This document shows positions 9,413 through 19,674 of a stretch of DNA of 64,000 bases, one piece after another. Location of the stretch: contig NZ_AP026933.1 of the NCBI RefSeq assembly GCF_027923845.1, positions 1,240,001-1,304,000 on the forward strand, in the 5' to 3' direction. The notes beneath the pieces were generated by a model. It made no database searches. It was not told the DNA's origin and saw only the letters and a list, made by a program, of their open reading frames with translations. The position numbers and the translations under genes are program-made. Numbering within the stretch: position 1 is the first letter of the stretch; each line of letters opens with the position of its first letter. The stretch is from Spiroplasma ixodetis. Lineage in GTDB: Bacteria > Bacillota_I > Bacilli_A > Mycoplasmatales > VBWQ01.

Positions 9413-9888
9413 ATAATTGATTCGCAAAGTTTTAAAAATACAGATACTACTGAAAATAAAGGTTATGATGCTGGTAAAAAGATTTCAGGAATAAAACGTC
9501 ATATTGCAGTTGATACGCAAGGTTTACCACATGCAATTTACATAACTACAGCAGAAAAAACAGATCGTAATAGTGCTATCATAATGATTAAAAGTGAAAA
9601 AGAAAATCTTTCTACAGTTCAAAAAATAATAGTAGATGCTGGCTATACTGGTGAAAAATTTGCTTCTGCAATCAAAACAATCATAAATGCAAATGTTGAA
9701 GTTGTAAAACGTAATGAATTACATTCTTTTGTAGTACTACCAAAAAGATGAGTTGTAGAACGAAGCTTTGCATGATTAGAAAAATGCAGAAGATTATGAA
9801 AAAATTGTGAAAGAAAACTAAATACTAGTTTACAAATGGTTGTTCTGTCCTTTATTTCAATTTTATTAAAAAGATTCTAAACAGGTTC
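9413..9888 (+). pseudogene. IS5/IS427-like transposase, 3' part
   Basis: The fragment begins inside the transposase (IIDSQSFKNTDTTENKG) directly at the IS30 end and runs to the element end AACAGGTTC at 9888. It keeps the DDE motifs but lacks the N-terminal half and the left end. A short frame from 9389 fuses IS30 terminal bases to it. Confidence 0.9.
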
Positions 9889-10181
9889 TAAGACTTTAAC
9901 TTTCCAAAATAATTTACTTTTTTGATAAATATTTTTGGGAAATTTTCATTCGATATTGACATTGTGAAATTGTAGTTTCATTTTCTAAACAATATTTTTG
10001 TAATTGATATTTTATACATTATAATACACAATATAAATATAACATAACATATAAAATATATGATAATATTATATTATTAGATGAAAATAAAATTAATTAC
10101 AAAATATATTTTATACATTACAATACACAATATATTTTATTTAATAAAATATATTTTTAATTATTAGGAGGTAATTTACTA
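9889..10181 (+). promoter_or_regulatory. Upstream region of parA with repeated ATACACAATAT motif
   Basis: No gene is visible. The first 70 bases match the region around 3511. Closer to parA, TATACATTATAATACACAAT (from about 10013) and TATACATTACAATACACAAT (from about 10111) are near-copies, and ATACAATACACAATATAT returns at 11322-11345 ahead of the Doc-like gene. These are candidates for a ParA/ParB operator or centromere. An AT hairpin (ATATATTTTAT / ATAAAATATAT) precedes the AGGAGG ribosome site. Confidence 0.55.
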
Positions 10182-10955
10182 ATGAAAATTATTACAGTAG
10201 CAGCTCTTAAGGGTGGGGTTGGTAAAACTAATTTTGTTTTTAATTTATCAACAATGCTATCTTTAAAAAATCATAAAGTATTAGTTGTTGATTTAGATCC
10301 ACAAGGTAATCTTTCTAAAACGTTTAAATTATCGAAGAAAGAAGCAAATTCAAAAAAACTTTTTATGCAAAATATTGATCTTCTTAATGAAAAAATAATT
10401 GAAAAGTGAGAACATGAACAATTGAGTATAGACGTAATTCCTACCAACATTGCAATGACAACACTTGAGGATGAATTACATACTAGAACGGCACGAGAAG
10501 CTATTTTAAAACGCACATTTATTAAAAATATTAATATACTAAAACAATATGATTATATTATTTTTGATACTAATCCCAGCATTAATATTATTAACAAAAA
10601 TGCTTTAGTTATTGCTGATGAAATTATTGTTATTAGTGACAACTCAATATATAGTTTAGAAGCTGTCAATATGCTATCTAATAACTGAGAATTAATTTGT
10701 CAAGATTTAGGTATTAAAAATAATATCAACACTATCGTCTTAAATAACTTTGATCATTATCGAATTTCAAAAGATTTTGCTGAATATATTACTAATAGTA
10801 AATTTAAAAATAAAATTCTTAAAACACAAATAAAACGAAAACAAAAATTTAAAAAATCAGAAATAACGGGTATACCTTCCATTTTATTAGAAAAAGCAGA
10901 AAATCATACTTATTACCACGTTTATCAAGAACTTATCGAAAGAGGTGTATTATAA
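10182..10955 (+). CDS. parA: ParA-type partition ATPase
   Basis: A 257-residue ATPase of the ParA/Soj family, which segregates low-copy plasmids by forming a nucleoid-bound gradient with a ParB partner. The ATG at 10182 follows TTAGGAGGTAATTTACTA. The deviant Walker A motif KGGVGKT is at residues 10-16, DLDPQGN is near residue 37, and the Walker B-like strand is YIIFDTNPS instead of the usual DxPP. Trp is TGA. The stop overlaps the next ATG (TAATG), so the two genes form one operon. It is intact. Confidence 0.93.
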
Positions 10956-11318
10956 TGGCAACGAAAACAATATCTAATTTATTTTCAAACTTTGATGAAG
11001 TGGGTACTGAAGCTAATGCTGAAATTATCAAAAATAGCATTAATAGTAATAAAAAATAAATATAAAAAATAATTTTAATCAAAATTTAACAAATTCAAAA
11101 AAATATTAGATGAAATTTCTACTAGTTCTAAACCTATAAATAATAAATTGGAAACTTTAGCTGCTAAGTTACCAAAAAAAATAGTTGATAAAAAATCATA
11201 TATGACAATTTATTTAAAAAAATCAATCCAAATTAAAATTGATGAAATGGCTAAAAAATTAGGTGTTTCAAATGGTTCAATAATAGAACTATTAATTAAT
11301 GAATTTGAACAAAAATAA
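10955..11318 (+). pseudogene. ParB-like/ribbon-helix-helix partner, frameshifted
   Basis: The start overlaps the parA stop (TAATG), the usual place of the ParB partner. As written the frame stops after 34 codons. One missing A at about 11053 and another in the A tract at about 11100 would restore a protein of about 120 residues. The C-terminal 40 residues (MTIYLKKSIQIKIDEMAKKL, then GVSNGSIIELLINEFEQ) look like a CopG/ribbon-helix-helix DNA-binding fold. Either the gene is dead or two homopolymers are misread. Confidence 0.65.
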
Positions 11319-11373
11319 ATCAAAATATACAATACACAATATATTTTATATTTTATAAACGAAGGAAAAATTT
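11319..11373 (+). promoter_or_regulatory. Third copy of the partition-region motif before the Doc-like gene
   Basis: ATACAATACACAATATATT, nearly the same as the two motifs upstream of parA, lies here about 30 nt ahead of the ribosome site (GAAGGAAAAATTT). This suggests shared control of the two transcription units or several centromere sites. Confidence 0.45.
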
Positions 11374-12039
11374 ATGGCTAAATATTTTACATTAGCAACT
11401 ATTAATCCTTCTAAAGATACTATTATTTATAATAATGCTATTCAACGTTCTATTAAGGCGGGCGTTGTTTGAACAATTCCTAATTGTTCAAACAAATTAT
11501 TACTTAATTTATTAAGTGGTGAAAAAATGGAAATTATCTTAAGTATCACACCTTTAGAATTAAATGAAAAATTAGTAAATTCGTTAGAAAAATTAATATT
11601 AAAACAAATTGACATAGTTAAAAATACACCAACAACCCAAGGTTTAGAACAAGGGAAATATTATGAAAAGAATCCTGGAAGTATTAAAGCTACAATAGCA
11701 AGTTTACTTTATAAATGAGACCAAGATTTAGCAAACAAAAAAATTTCAATATTAGATTTAGCAATAGATTTAATGATTAGATTAGTTAGAGGGCATTTTT
11801 TGTCAAATGGTAATAAGAGATTAGGTATTATCTCTTGTGGAGCCTTCTTAGCCTCTGTTGGATTATATTTGAAATGAAGTAATAATAAAGTACAATATCT
11901 TAATAGCTGAGAAAAAATAATGATTCAAATTGCGGAAGGAAAAATTTCAAAAGATATTGAAGAAATTAAAGAAAAATTAAATTTAACAAAAATATTTGAG
12001 GAATCAATTTATTTAAGTATAAAATGAATTGAAGTTTAA
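11374..12039 (+). CDS. Doc/Fic-domain protein, 221 aa
   Basis: The ATG at 11374 follows GAAGGA. The stretch RGHFLSNGNKRLG at about residues 139-151 matches the Fic/Doc active-site motif HxFx(D/N)GNxR, with His141 as the catalytic residue and NKR as in Doc, which phosphorylates EF-Tu. The flanking helices (LLYKWDQDLANKKISILDL upstream, CGAFLASVGLYLKW downstream) fit the fold. The first 90 residues look like a separate small domain. It lies next to a partition operon, so a plasmid-addiction role is a fair inference. No clear Phd antitoxin precedes it; the broken gene at 10955 or the small gene at 12061 could be the partner. Confidence 0.75.
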
Positions 12040-12060
12040 AAATTAAAGGAGAAACAAATA

Positions 12061-12271
12061 ATGGCTAAACAAAAAAAATATGATAATAAAATTTCATTAT
12101 CACAAAAGACAAACAAGACTTTTGAACTAGATCAATTATTTGCAAACGGAACAGAAGTTAATAAAAATAATCATTTTATTCAAGAATTATCAAAAAGACT
12201 AGTTGATAAATAAAATTGATTTTTCTAACAGTTCAAAAGGATTAGCTTATTTAGCACAAAAGAGAGAATAG
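12061..12271 (+). pseudogene. Small gene after doc, probably frameshifted
   Basis: The ATG at 12061 follows AAAGGAGAAACAAATA. As written it encodes 50 residues (MAKQKKYDNKISLSQKTNKT...RLVDK, stop 12211). Another frame continues smoothly for about 20 residues (KIDFSNSSKGLAYLAQKRE) to the TAG at 12269, so one base may be missing near 12208. It is basic and could be a DNA-binding antitoxin or partition accessory protein, but I cannot assign a family. Confidence 0.5.
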
Positions 12272-12300
12272 TAATAAAAAAAACAAAAGAAAAATAAATA

Positions 12301-12318
12301 AAGTTACCTAGGTAACTT
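12301..12318 (+). terminator. Palindrome at the end of the par-doc block
   Basis: A perfect palindrome AAGTTACCTAGGTAACTT follows the small gene by 30 nt. The T tract expected after it is cut off because an IS3 copy starts at 12318, so the block's terminator was probably hit by the IS. Confidence 0.55.
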
Positions 12319-12558
12319 GGAATGGCAACCCTTTTTAGGACTATTTTTTGGTGGACATTTGTTCATGATATTTAACGGGAGTTAGGTAGTTTAGAGTGCT
12401 GTGAATTCTTATGTTGTTATATCAATTTATGTAATCAAATAATTCTAATTTTAATTGGATTAATGATGTAAAATTTTTATCATTAATAAACTCTGTTTTG
12501 AAAGTTTTAAAAGTTGCTTCAGCAACAGCATTGTCATAAGGACATCCTTTTTTGCTTA

Positions 12559-13421
12559 GAACCTGTTTAGAATCTTTTTAATAAAATTGAAATAAAGGAC
12601 AGAACAACCATTTGTAAACTAGTATTTAGTTTTCTTTCACAATTTTTTCATAATCTTCTGCATTTTTCTAATCATGCAAAGCTTCGTTCTACAACTCATC
12701 TTTTTGGTAGTACTACAAAAGAATGTAATTCATTACGTTTTACAACTTCAACATTTGCATTTATGATTGTTTTGATTGCAGAAGCAAATTTTTCACCAGT
12801 ATAGCCAGCATCTACTATTATTTTTTGAACTGTAGAAAGATTTTCTTTTTCACTTTTAATCATTATGATAGCACTATTACGATCTGTTTTTTCTGCTGTA
12901 GTTATGTAAATTGCATGTGGTAAACCTTGCGTATCAACTGCAATATGACGTTTTATTCCTGAAATCTTTTTACCAGCATCATAACCTTTATTTTCAGTAG
13001 TATCTGTATTTTTAACACTTTGCGAATCAATTATACAAAAACTAGTTTTTTCTTTTCGATGATTCTTAATACGAATCTTTTTAACTAATTTTTTTAAAAT
13101 TAATTGCAATACACTAGGTTCTTTATCATTGTTTTTACTTCAAATTTGGAAATAATAATATACAGTTTGTCATTTTGGAAAATTTTTTGGTAACATTCTT
13201 CATTGACAACCACTTTTTAATACATATAAAACTGCACAAAACACTTCATATAAATCTAAATTTCTTGGTTTTGTTTTCTTTTTGCTGTTTTCTAAAGTTG
13301 ATTTTATGTTCTCAAATTGTTCTTTAGTAACATGACTTGGATAATTTTTATGCATATATACCTCTTATTTTAAAATATATAGTAATTTTACCTTATTTTC
13401 TAAAAGATTCTAAACAGGTTC
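12559..13421 (-). mobile_element. IS5/IS427-like element, first of three in tandem
   Basis: The element is 863 bp with both ends GAACCTGTTTAGAATC. Only the three bases TAA separate it from the next copy. Its transposase is the only intact one of the group in this window. Confidence 0.93.
12567..13355 (-). CDS. IS5/IS427-like transposase, intact
   Basis: A 262-residue transposase with the N-terminal IS5-type domain (SKKKTKPRNLDLYEVFCAVL, then LKSGCQWRMLPKNFPKW) and a DDE domain (FCIIDSQSVKNT, GYDAGKKISGIKRHIAVDTQ, IIVDAGYTGEKFAS, KRWVVERSFAWLEKCRRL). The ATG at 13355 follows TAAGAGGTATAT. In many IS427 elements these two parts lie in two frames joined by frameshifting; here they are one frame. 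It is the likely source of transposase for the defective neighbours. Confidence 0.92.
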
Positions 13422-13424
13422 TAA

Positions 13425-14286
13425 GAACCTGTTTAGAATCTTTTTAATAAAATTGAAATAAAGGACAGAACAACCATTTGTAAACTAGTATTTAGTTTTC
13501 TTTCACAATTTTTTCATAATCTTCTGCATTTTTCTAATCATGCAAAGCTTCGTTCTACAACTCATCTTTTTGGTAGTACTACAAAAGAATGTAATTCATT
13601 ACGTTTTACAACTTCAACATTTGCATTTATGATTGTTTTGATTGCAGAAGCAAATTTTTCACCAGTATAGCCAGCATCTACTATTATTTTTTGAACTGTA
13701 GAAAGATTTTCTTTTTCACTTTTAATCATTATGATAGCACTATTACGATCTGTTTTTTCTGCTGTAGTTATGTAAATTGCATGTGGTAAACCTTGCGTAT
13801 CAACTGCAATATGACGTTTTATTCCTGAAATCTTTTTACCAGCATCATAACCTTTATTTTCAGTAGTATCTGTATTTTTAACACTTTGCGAATCAATTAT
13901 ACAAAAACTAGTTTTTTCTTTTCGATGATTCTTAATACGAATCTTTTAACTAATTTTTTTAAAATTAATTGCAATACACTAGGTTCTTTATCATTGTTTT
14001 TACTTCAAATTTGGAAATAATAATATACAGTTTGTCATTTTGGAAAATTTTTTGGTAACATTCTTCATTGACAACCACTTTTTAATACATATAAAACTGC
14101 ACAAAACACTTCATATAAATCTAAATTTCTTGGTTTTGTTTTCTTTTTGCTGTTTTCTAAAGTTGATTTTATGTTCTCAAATTGTTCTTTAGTAACATGA
14201 CTTGGATAATTTTTATGCATATATACCTCTTATTTTAAAATATATAGTAATTTTACCTTATTTTCTAAAAGATTCTAAACAGGTTC
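13425..14286 (-). pseudogene. IS5-like element, second of the tandem, frameshifted
   Basis: It is identical to its neighbours over nearly all of its length, but lacks one T in the tract at about 13946 (CGAATCTTTTAACT), which shifts the transposase frame in the middle. Both ends are present. The junctions on both sides are GGTTC-TAA-GAACC. Confidence 0.9.
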
Positions 14287-14289
14287 TAA

Positions 14290-15151
14290 GAACCTGTTTA
14301 GAATCTTTTTAATAAAATTGAAATAAAGGACAGAACAACCATTTGTAAACTAGTATTTAGTTTTCTTTCACAATTTTTTCATAATCTTCTGCATTTTTCT
14401 AATCATGCAAAGCTTCGTTCTACAACTCATCTTTTGGTAGTACTACAAAAGAATGTAATTCATTACGTTTTACAACTTCAACATTTGCATTTATGATTGT
14501 TTTGATTGCAGAAGCAAATTTTTCACCAGTATAGCCAGCATCTACTATTATTTTTTGAACTGTAGAAAGATTTTCTTTTTCACTTTTAATCATTATGATA
14601 GCACTATTACGATCTGTTTTTTCTGCTGTAGTTATGTAAATTGCATGTGGTAAACCTTGCGTATCAACTGCAATATGACGTTTTATTCCTGAAATCTTTT
14701 TACCAGCATCATAACCTTTATTTTCAGTAGTATCTGTATTTTTAACACTTTGCGAATCAATTATACAAAAACTAGTTTTTTCTTTTCGATGATTCTTAAT
14801 ACGAATCTTTTTAACTAATTTTTTTAAAATTAATTGCAATACACTAGGTTCTTTATCATTGTTTTTACTTCAAATTTGGAAATAATAATATACAGTTTGT
14901 CATTTTGGAAAATTTTTTGGTAACATTCTTCATTGACAACCACTTTTTAATACATATAAAACTGCACAAAACACTTCATATAAATCTAAATTTCTTGGTT
15001 TTGTTTTCTTTTTGCTGTTTTCTAAAGTTGATTTTATGTTCTCAAATTGTTCTTTAGTAACATGACTTGGATAATTTTTATGCATATATACCTCTTATTT
15101 TAAAATATATAGTAATTTTACCTTATTTTCTAAAAGATTCTAAACAGGTTC
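14290..15151 (-). pseudogene. IS5-like element, third of the tandem, C-terminal frameshift
   Basis: One T is missing near 14432 (CTCATCTTTTGGTAG), so the 14420-15085 frame ends LPKDEL after 221 residues and loses the WVVERSFAWLEK segment. That segment holds conserved residues of the family, so the product should be inactive. Both element ends are present. Confidence 0.9.
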
Positions 15152-16022
15152 TTAAAGAACGGGTAATATTGAATGCTAATAAAAGTTTATCAATAGTTTT
15201 ATTATTGAATTCATTACCGCGATCGCTATGAAATATTTGAATATCTTTTAAACAGCGATTTGAGTGCATAAATGCTTGATGTACTAATGATGCATCTTTT
15301 TTAACTCCAACACTATGTCCAATAATTTCGCGGTTGTACAGGTCTACTAATAGGCAAATATAGTTTCATTTACCATTAACTTGAACATAAGTTAAATCAC
15401 TGACAATAACTTCATTTTTAATTCTATTATTAAAGTCTCTATTAACAAGATTGGTAATTTGACTATCATTGACTTTATTATGATGATTTTTGAATGATAA
15501 TTTAGTGTATTTTGATATTAAATTATGCTTATTCATAATTTTTTTAATTTTTCTGCGTGATAAATAAATTTCTTGGTTTGCTAGTATGACTTTTAATCTT
15601 CTAGTACCATAAACTTCTTTATTTTCTTTAAAAGCACTAATAACAGCTTCATCATAAATATTATTTTGAATTTTTCTTTTTTCTTTAAATTAAAATAATA
15701 TGTTGATTTAGAGAGTTTTAAAAAACGACACATTGTGCGAATTTTATATTTAACTTTATTTTTAGTAATAATTTCTATTTTCTGCCTATTATTAGTGATG
15801 CTTGCTTTAAAATATTATTTTCCATTCGTAACTGTTTTAATTCTTTATTTGCTTGAATTAATTGTTTTTCTAAATCTGAAAGATTATTTTTAATTTTAAA
15901 ACTACCTGAATTAGTAAATTGTTTAATTCATTTATAAGTAGTTGCTCTTGTAACATTATATTCTTTAGCAAGACAAGACACTGACTTACCACTTTGATAT
16001 AAAGCTACTATTTGCTTTTTAA

Positions 16023-17822
16023 TGGAATGGCAACCCTTTTTAGGACTATTTTTTGGTAGACATTTGTTCATGATATTTAACGGGAGTTAGGTAGTTTAGA
16101 GTGCTGTGAATTCTTATGTTGTTATATCAATTTATGTAATCAAATAATTCTAATTTTAATTGGATTAATGATGTAAAATTTTTATCATTAATAAACTCTG
16201 TTTTGAAAGTTTTAAAAGTTGCTTCAGCAACAGCATTGTCATAAGGACATCCTTTTTTGCTTAAAGAACGGGTAATATTGAATGCTAATAAAAGTTTATC
16301 AATAGTTTTATTATTGAATTCATTACCGCGATCGCTATGAAATATTTGAATATCTTTTAAACAGCGATTTGAGTGCATAAATGCTTGATGTACTAATGAT
16401 GCATCTTTTTTAACTCCAACACTATGTCCAATAATTTCGCGGTTGTACAGGTCTACTAATAGGCAAATATAGTTTCATTTACCATTAACTTGAACATAAG
16501 TTAAATCACTGACAATAACTTCATTTTTAATTCTATTATTAAAGTCTCTATTAACAAGATTGGTAATTTGACTATCATTGACTTTATTATGATGATTTTT
16601 GAATGATAATTTAGTGTATTTTGATATTAAATTATGCTTATTCATAATTTTTTTAGGCTTTTCTCCCTTTATGTACTATTTTTAAATTTTATCACATAAA
16701 TGCTGAGAAAAGCCTATCTACGGACTTCTCCCCACATTTTTAAATCAAACATAGCATTACAGTTTCAAAACTAGGTATCTTGTTGAATTTATATGCAGCT
16801 TCTTTAGCATATAAATGAACATGATGTTTTGCAACTTTGATATGTGTTTTAAATGTTCTTCTTATATGTTTTCAAACTGATTCAATTTGGTTGGTATTTA
16901 CACCAATTTTTGAAACATAGCCATCTTGATGGTTAACTGTTTCATGCTTAGTGAAAACTGATTTAAAATCGCAATATCCTTTTCAAGAATCAGTATATAC
17001 AAGACATTTTGAAGAAATGTGGTTTTTGCAAACTGCAAAAGATTTTTACTCTTTGCGTTTTTCAATACTTTCACAATTAAATTATTGGTTGTTTTTTGAT
17101 AAATGCCAACAATCAAGGTTTTATTCACCAAGGATCTTCCTTGTTTTTTAAAACCCATATGTGAAAGATACATTTCATCAATTTGCACTGTACCTTCAAC
17201 AATAAATTGAGGTTTTTGTTTTGCAATACGTGTTCTGATTTTATGAGTCATTCTTCAAGCAGTTTTCAAAGTCACTCCCAATTCTTTTGCAATATCTGTT
17301 GATGGAATTCCATGTTTGGTGTTTATTCATCTAAAGATAAGATAAAACCAAGATGTTAAAGATGTTTGTGACCTTGAAAATATGGTGCCTGTGAGAATGC
17401 TAAATGTTTGATTACATTTTAAACATCTCATTCTTTTTAAATCAGAAGTATTCAAATTAAAACTAAAACACCTAATACATTTGTTTTCTTTTAAATTTGC
17501 TATATATGCAAGACATTGCTGTTCAGTTTGAAAAGCATTGTTGAATTCATTCAGTTTCATTATTCCCTCCACAAGTACATGTGGGGAGAAGTCCGTTTTT
17601 TTAATTTTTCTGCGTGATAAATAAATTTCTTGGTTTGCTAGTATGACTTTTAATCTTCTAGTACCATAAACTTCTTTATTTTCTTTAAAAGCACTAATAA
17701 CAGCTTCATCATAAATATTATTTTGAATTTTTTCTTTTTTCTTTAAATTAAAATAATATGTTGATTTAGAGAGTTTTAAAAAACAACACATTGTGCGAAT
17801 TTTATATTTAACTTTATTTTTA
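16023..17822 (-). mobile_element. IS3-like copy, interrupted by IS1595, cut by IS5
   Basis: The right end TGGAATGGCAACC begins at 16023 and orfB reads on the minus strand. An IS1595 copy splits it at a TTTTTTTA target (16648-16655 / 17596-17603), and at 17823 an IS5 copy replaces the remaining 5' part. In this copy the A-rich stretch KKKEKIQNN is in frame, unlike in the copies at 12318 and 18491, so orfB was probably functional before the insertions. Confidence 0.87.
16656..17595 (-). mobile_element. IS1595-like element, transposase frameshifted
   Basis: The 940-bp copy is flanked by direct repeats TTTTTTTA, which again fix the ends as GGCTTTTCTC and GAAGTCCG. The transposase (minus) has lost one T at about 17022, which puts the last third out of frame. 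The N-terminal frame is fused upstream to IS3 orfB codons, giving a long but meaningless chimera. Confidence 0.92.
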
Positions 17823-18490
17823 GAACCTGTTTAGAATCTTTTAGAAAATAAGGTAAAATTACTATATATTTTAAAATAAGAGGTATATATGCATAAAAAT
17901 TATCCAAGTCATGTTACTAAAGAACAATTTGAGAACATAAAATCAACTTTAGAAAACAGCAAAAAGAAAACAAAACCAAGAAATTTAGATTTATATGAAG
18001 TGTTTTGTGCAGTTTTATATGTATTAAAAAGTGGTTGTCAATGAAGAATGTTACCAAAAAATTTTCCAAAATGACAAACTGTATATTATTATTTCCAAAT
18101 TTGAAGTAAAAACAATGATAAAGAACCTAGTGTATTGCAATTAATTTTAAAAAAATTAGTTAAAAGATTCGTATTAAGAATCATCGAAAAGAAAAAACTA
18201 GTTTTTGTATAATTGATTCGCAAAGTGTTAAAAATACAGATACTACTGAAAATAAAGGTTATGATGCTGGTAAAAAGATTTCAGGAATAAAACGTCATAT
18301 TGCAGTTGATACGCAAGGTTTACCACATGCAATTTACATAACTACAGCAGAAAAAACAGATCGTAATAGTGCTATCATAATGATTAAAAGTGAAAAAGAA
18401 AATCTTTCTACAGTTCAAAAAATAATAGTAGATGCTGGCTATACTGGTGAAAAATTTGCTTCTGCAATCAAAACAATCATAAATGCAAAT
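17823..18490 (+). pseudogene. IS5/IS427-like element, 3' part lost
   Basis: It starts GAACCTGTTTAGAATC after TTA (17820-17822) inside the IS3 copy. The transposase ATG is at 17889. One base is lost at about 18168 (AAAAGATTCGTATT), and the element stops at codon KTIINAN where an IS3 left end (GGATGGGTTACAC) begins at 18491. Confidence 0.9.
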
Positions 18491-18733
18491 GGATGGGTTA
18501 CACTTTATTGGACACTAATTACGTAGACAAGTGAACAAATTTGTTAAAAGAAAGGAACTATAATTATGACCAATATTAACTCATATACCGACGAATTTAA
18601 AAAGCAAATAGTAGCTTTATATCAAAGTGGTAAGTCAGTGTCTTGTCTTGCTAAAGAATATAATGTTACAAGAGCAGCTACTTATAAATGAATTAAACAA
18701 TTTACTAATTCAGGTAGTTTTAAAATTAAAAAT

Positions 18734-19674
18734 CGAACTTCTCCCCACATGTACTTGTGGAGGAAACAATGAAATTGAATGAGTTCAATAATACTTTTCA
18801 AACTGAAAAACAATGTCTTGCATATATAGCAAGTTTGAAACAAATCAAATGTAGTAGGTGTTCTAGTTTTAATTTGAATACTTCTAATTTAAGAAGAATG
18901 AGATGTTTGAAATGTCATCAAACATTCAGTATTCTCACGGGCACTATATTTTCAAAGTCACAAACATCTTTAACATCTTGGTTTTATCTCATTTTTAGAT
19001 GAATAAACACCAAACATGGAATTCCATCAACTGATGTTGCAAAAGAATTGGGAGTGACCTTGAAAACAGCTTGAAGAATGGGTCATAAAATCCGAAGTGC
19101 CATTGCTAAACAAAAACCTCAATTCATTGTTGAAGGCATAGTGCAAATGGATGAAATGTATCTTTCACATATGGGGTTTAAAAAACAAGGAAGATCCTTG
19201 TTGAATAAAACCTTGATTGTTGGTATTTATGAAAAAACAACCAACAATCTGATTGTGAAAGTATTGAAAAACGCAAACAGTAAAAATCTTTTGCAGTTTG
19301 CAATAAACCACATTTCTTCAAAGTGTGTTGTACATACTGATTTTTGAAAAGGATATCGCGATTTGAAATCGGTTTTCACTAAGCATGAAACAGTTAACCA
19401 TCAAGATGGCTATGTTTCAAAAACTGGTGTAAATACCAACCAAATTGAGTCAGTATGAAAACATATACGAAGAACATTTAAAACACATATCAAAGTTGCA
19501 AAACATCATATTCATTTATATGCAAAAGAAGCTGCATATAAATTCAATAACATACCTAGTTTTGAAACTGTAATGCTATGTTTTATTTAAAAATGTGGGG
19601 AGAAGTTCGTAGATAGGCTTTTCTCAGCATTTATGTGATAAGATTTAAAAATAGTACATAAAGGGAGAAAAGCC
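18734..19674 (+). mobile_element. IS1595-like element, complete, 8-bp TSD
   Basis: The 941-bp copy is flanked by TTAAAAAT on both sides (18726-18733, 19675-19682). It is almost identical to the copy at 2562-3502. It interrupts IS3 orfA. Confidence 0.95.
18769..19590 (+). CDS. IS1595-like transposase, intact
   Basis: A 273-residue copy with an unbroken frame, zinc-ribbon pairs CSRC and CLKC, and core motifs VQMDEMYLSH and HTDFWKGYRDL. It differs from the copy at 2597-3418 by a few changes (for example SQTSLTSW for SQTPLISW). The ATG follows GGAGGAAACA. Confidence 0.92.

Larger units (their letters stand above)
12318..16022 (-). mobile_element. IS3-like copy, interrupted by three IS5, 5' end lost
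   Basis: The right end TGGAATGGCAACC is at 12318. OrfB reads on the minus strand through 12558, is broken by the IS5 array with a TTA duplication (12556-12558 and 15152-15154), and continues to the orfA part near 15830-16022. The left end is missing: at 16023 another IS3 right end begins. OrfB also has a one-base loss in the A-rich stretch near 15675. It keeps the IS3 core (VSDLTYVQV, FHSDRGNEF, AVAEATFKTFKTE). Confidence 0.85.

Noticed and set aside
17327-17791. 154-aa frame joining IS3 orfB to an IS1595 transposase
   Set aside because: The join lies at the IS border with a target duplication. It is a chimera created by the insertion.
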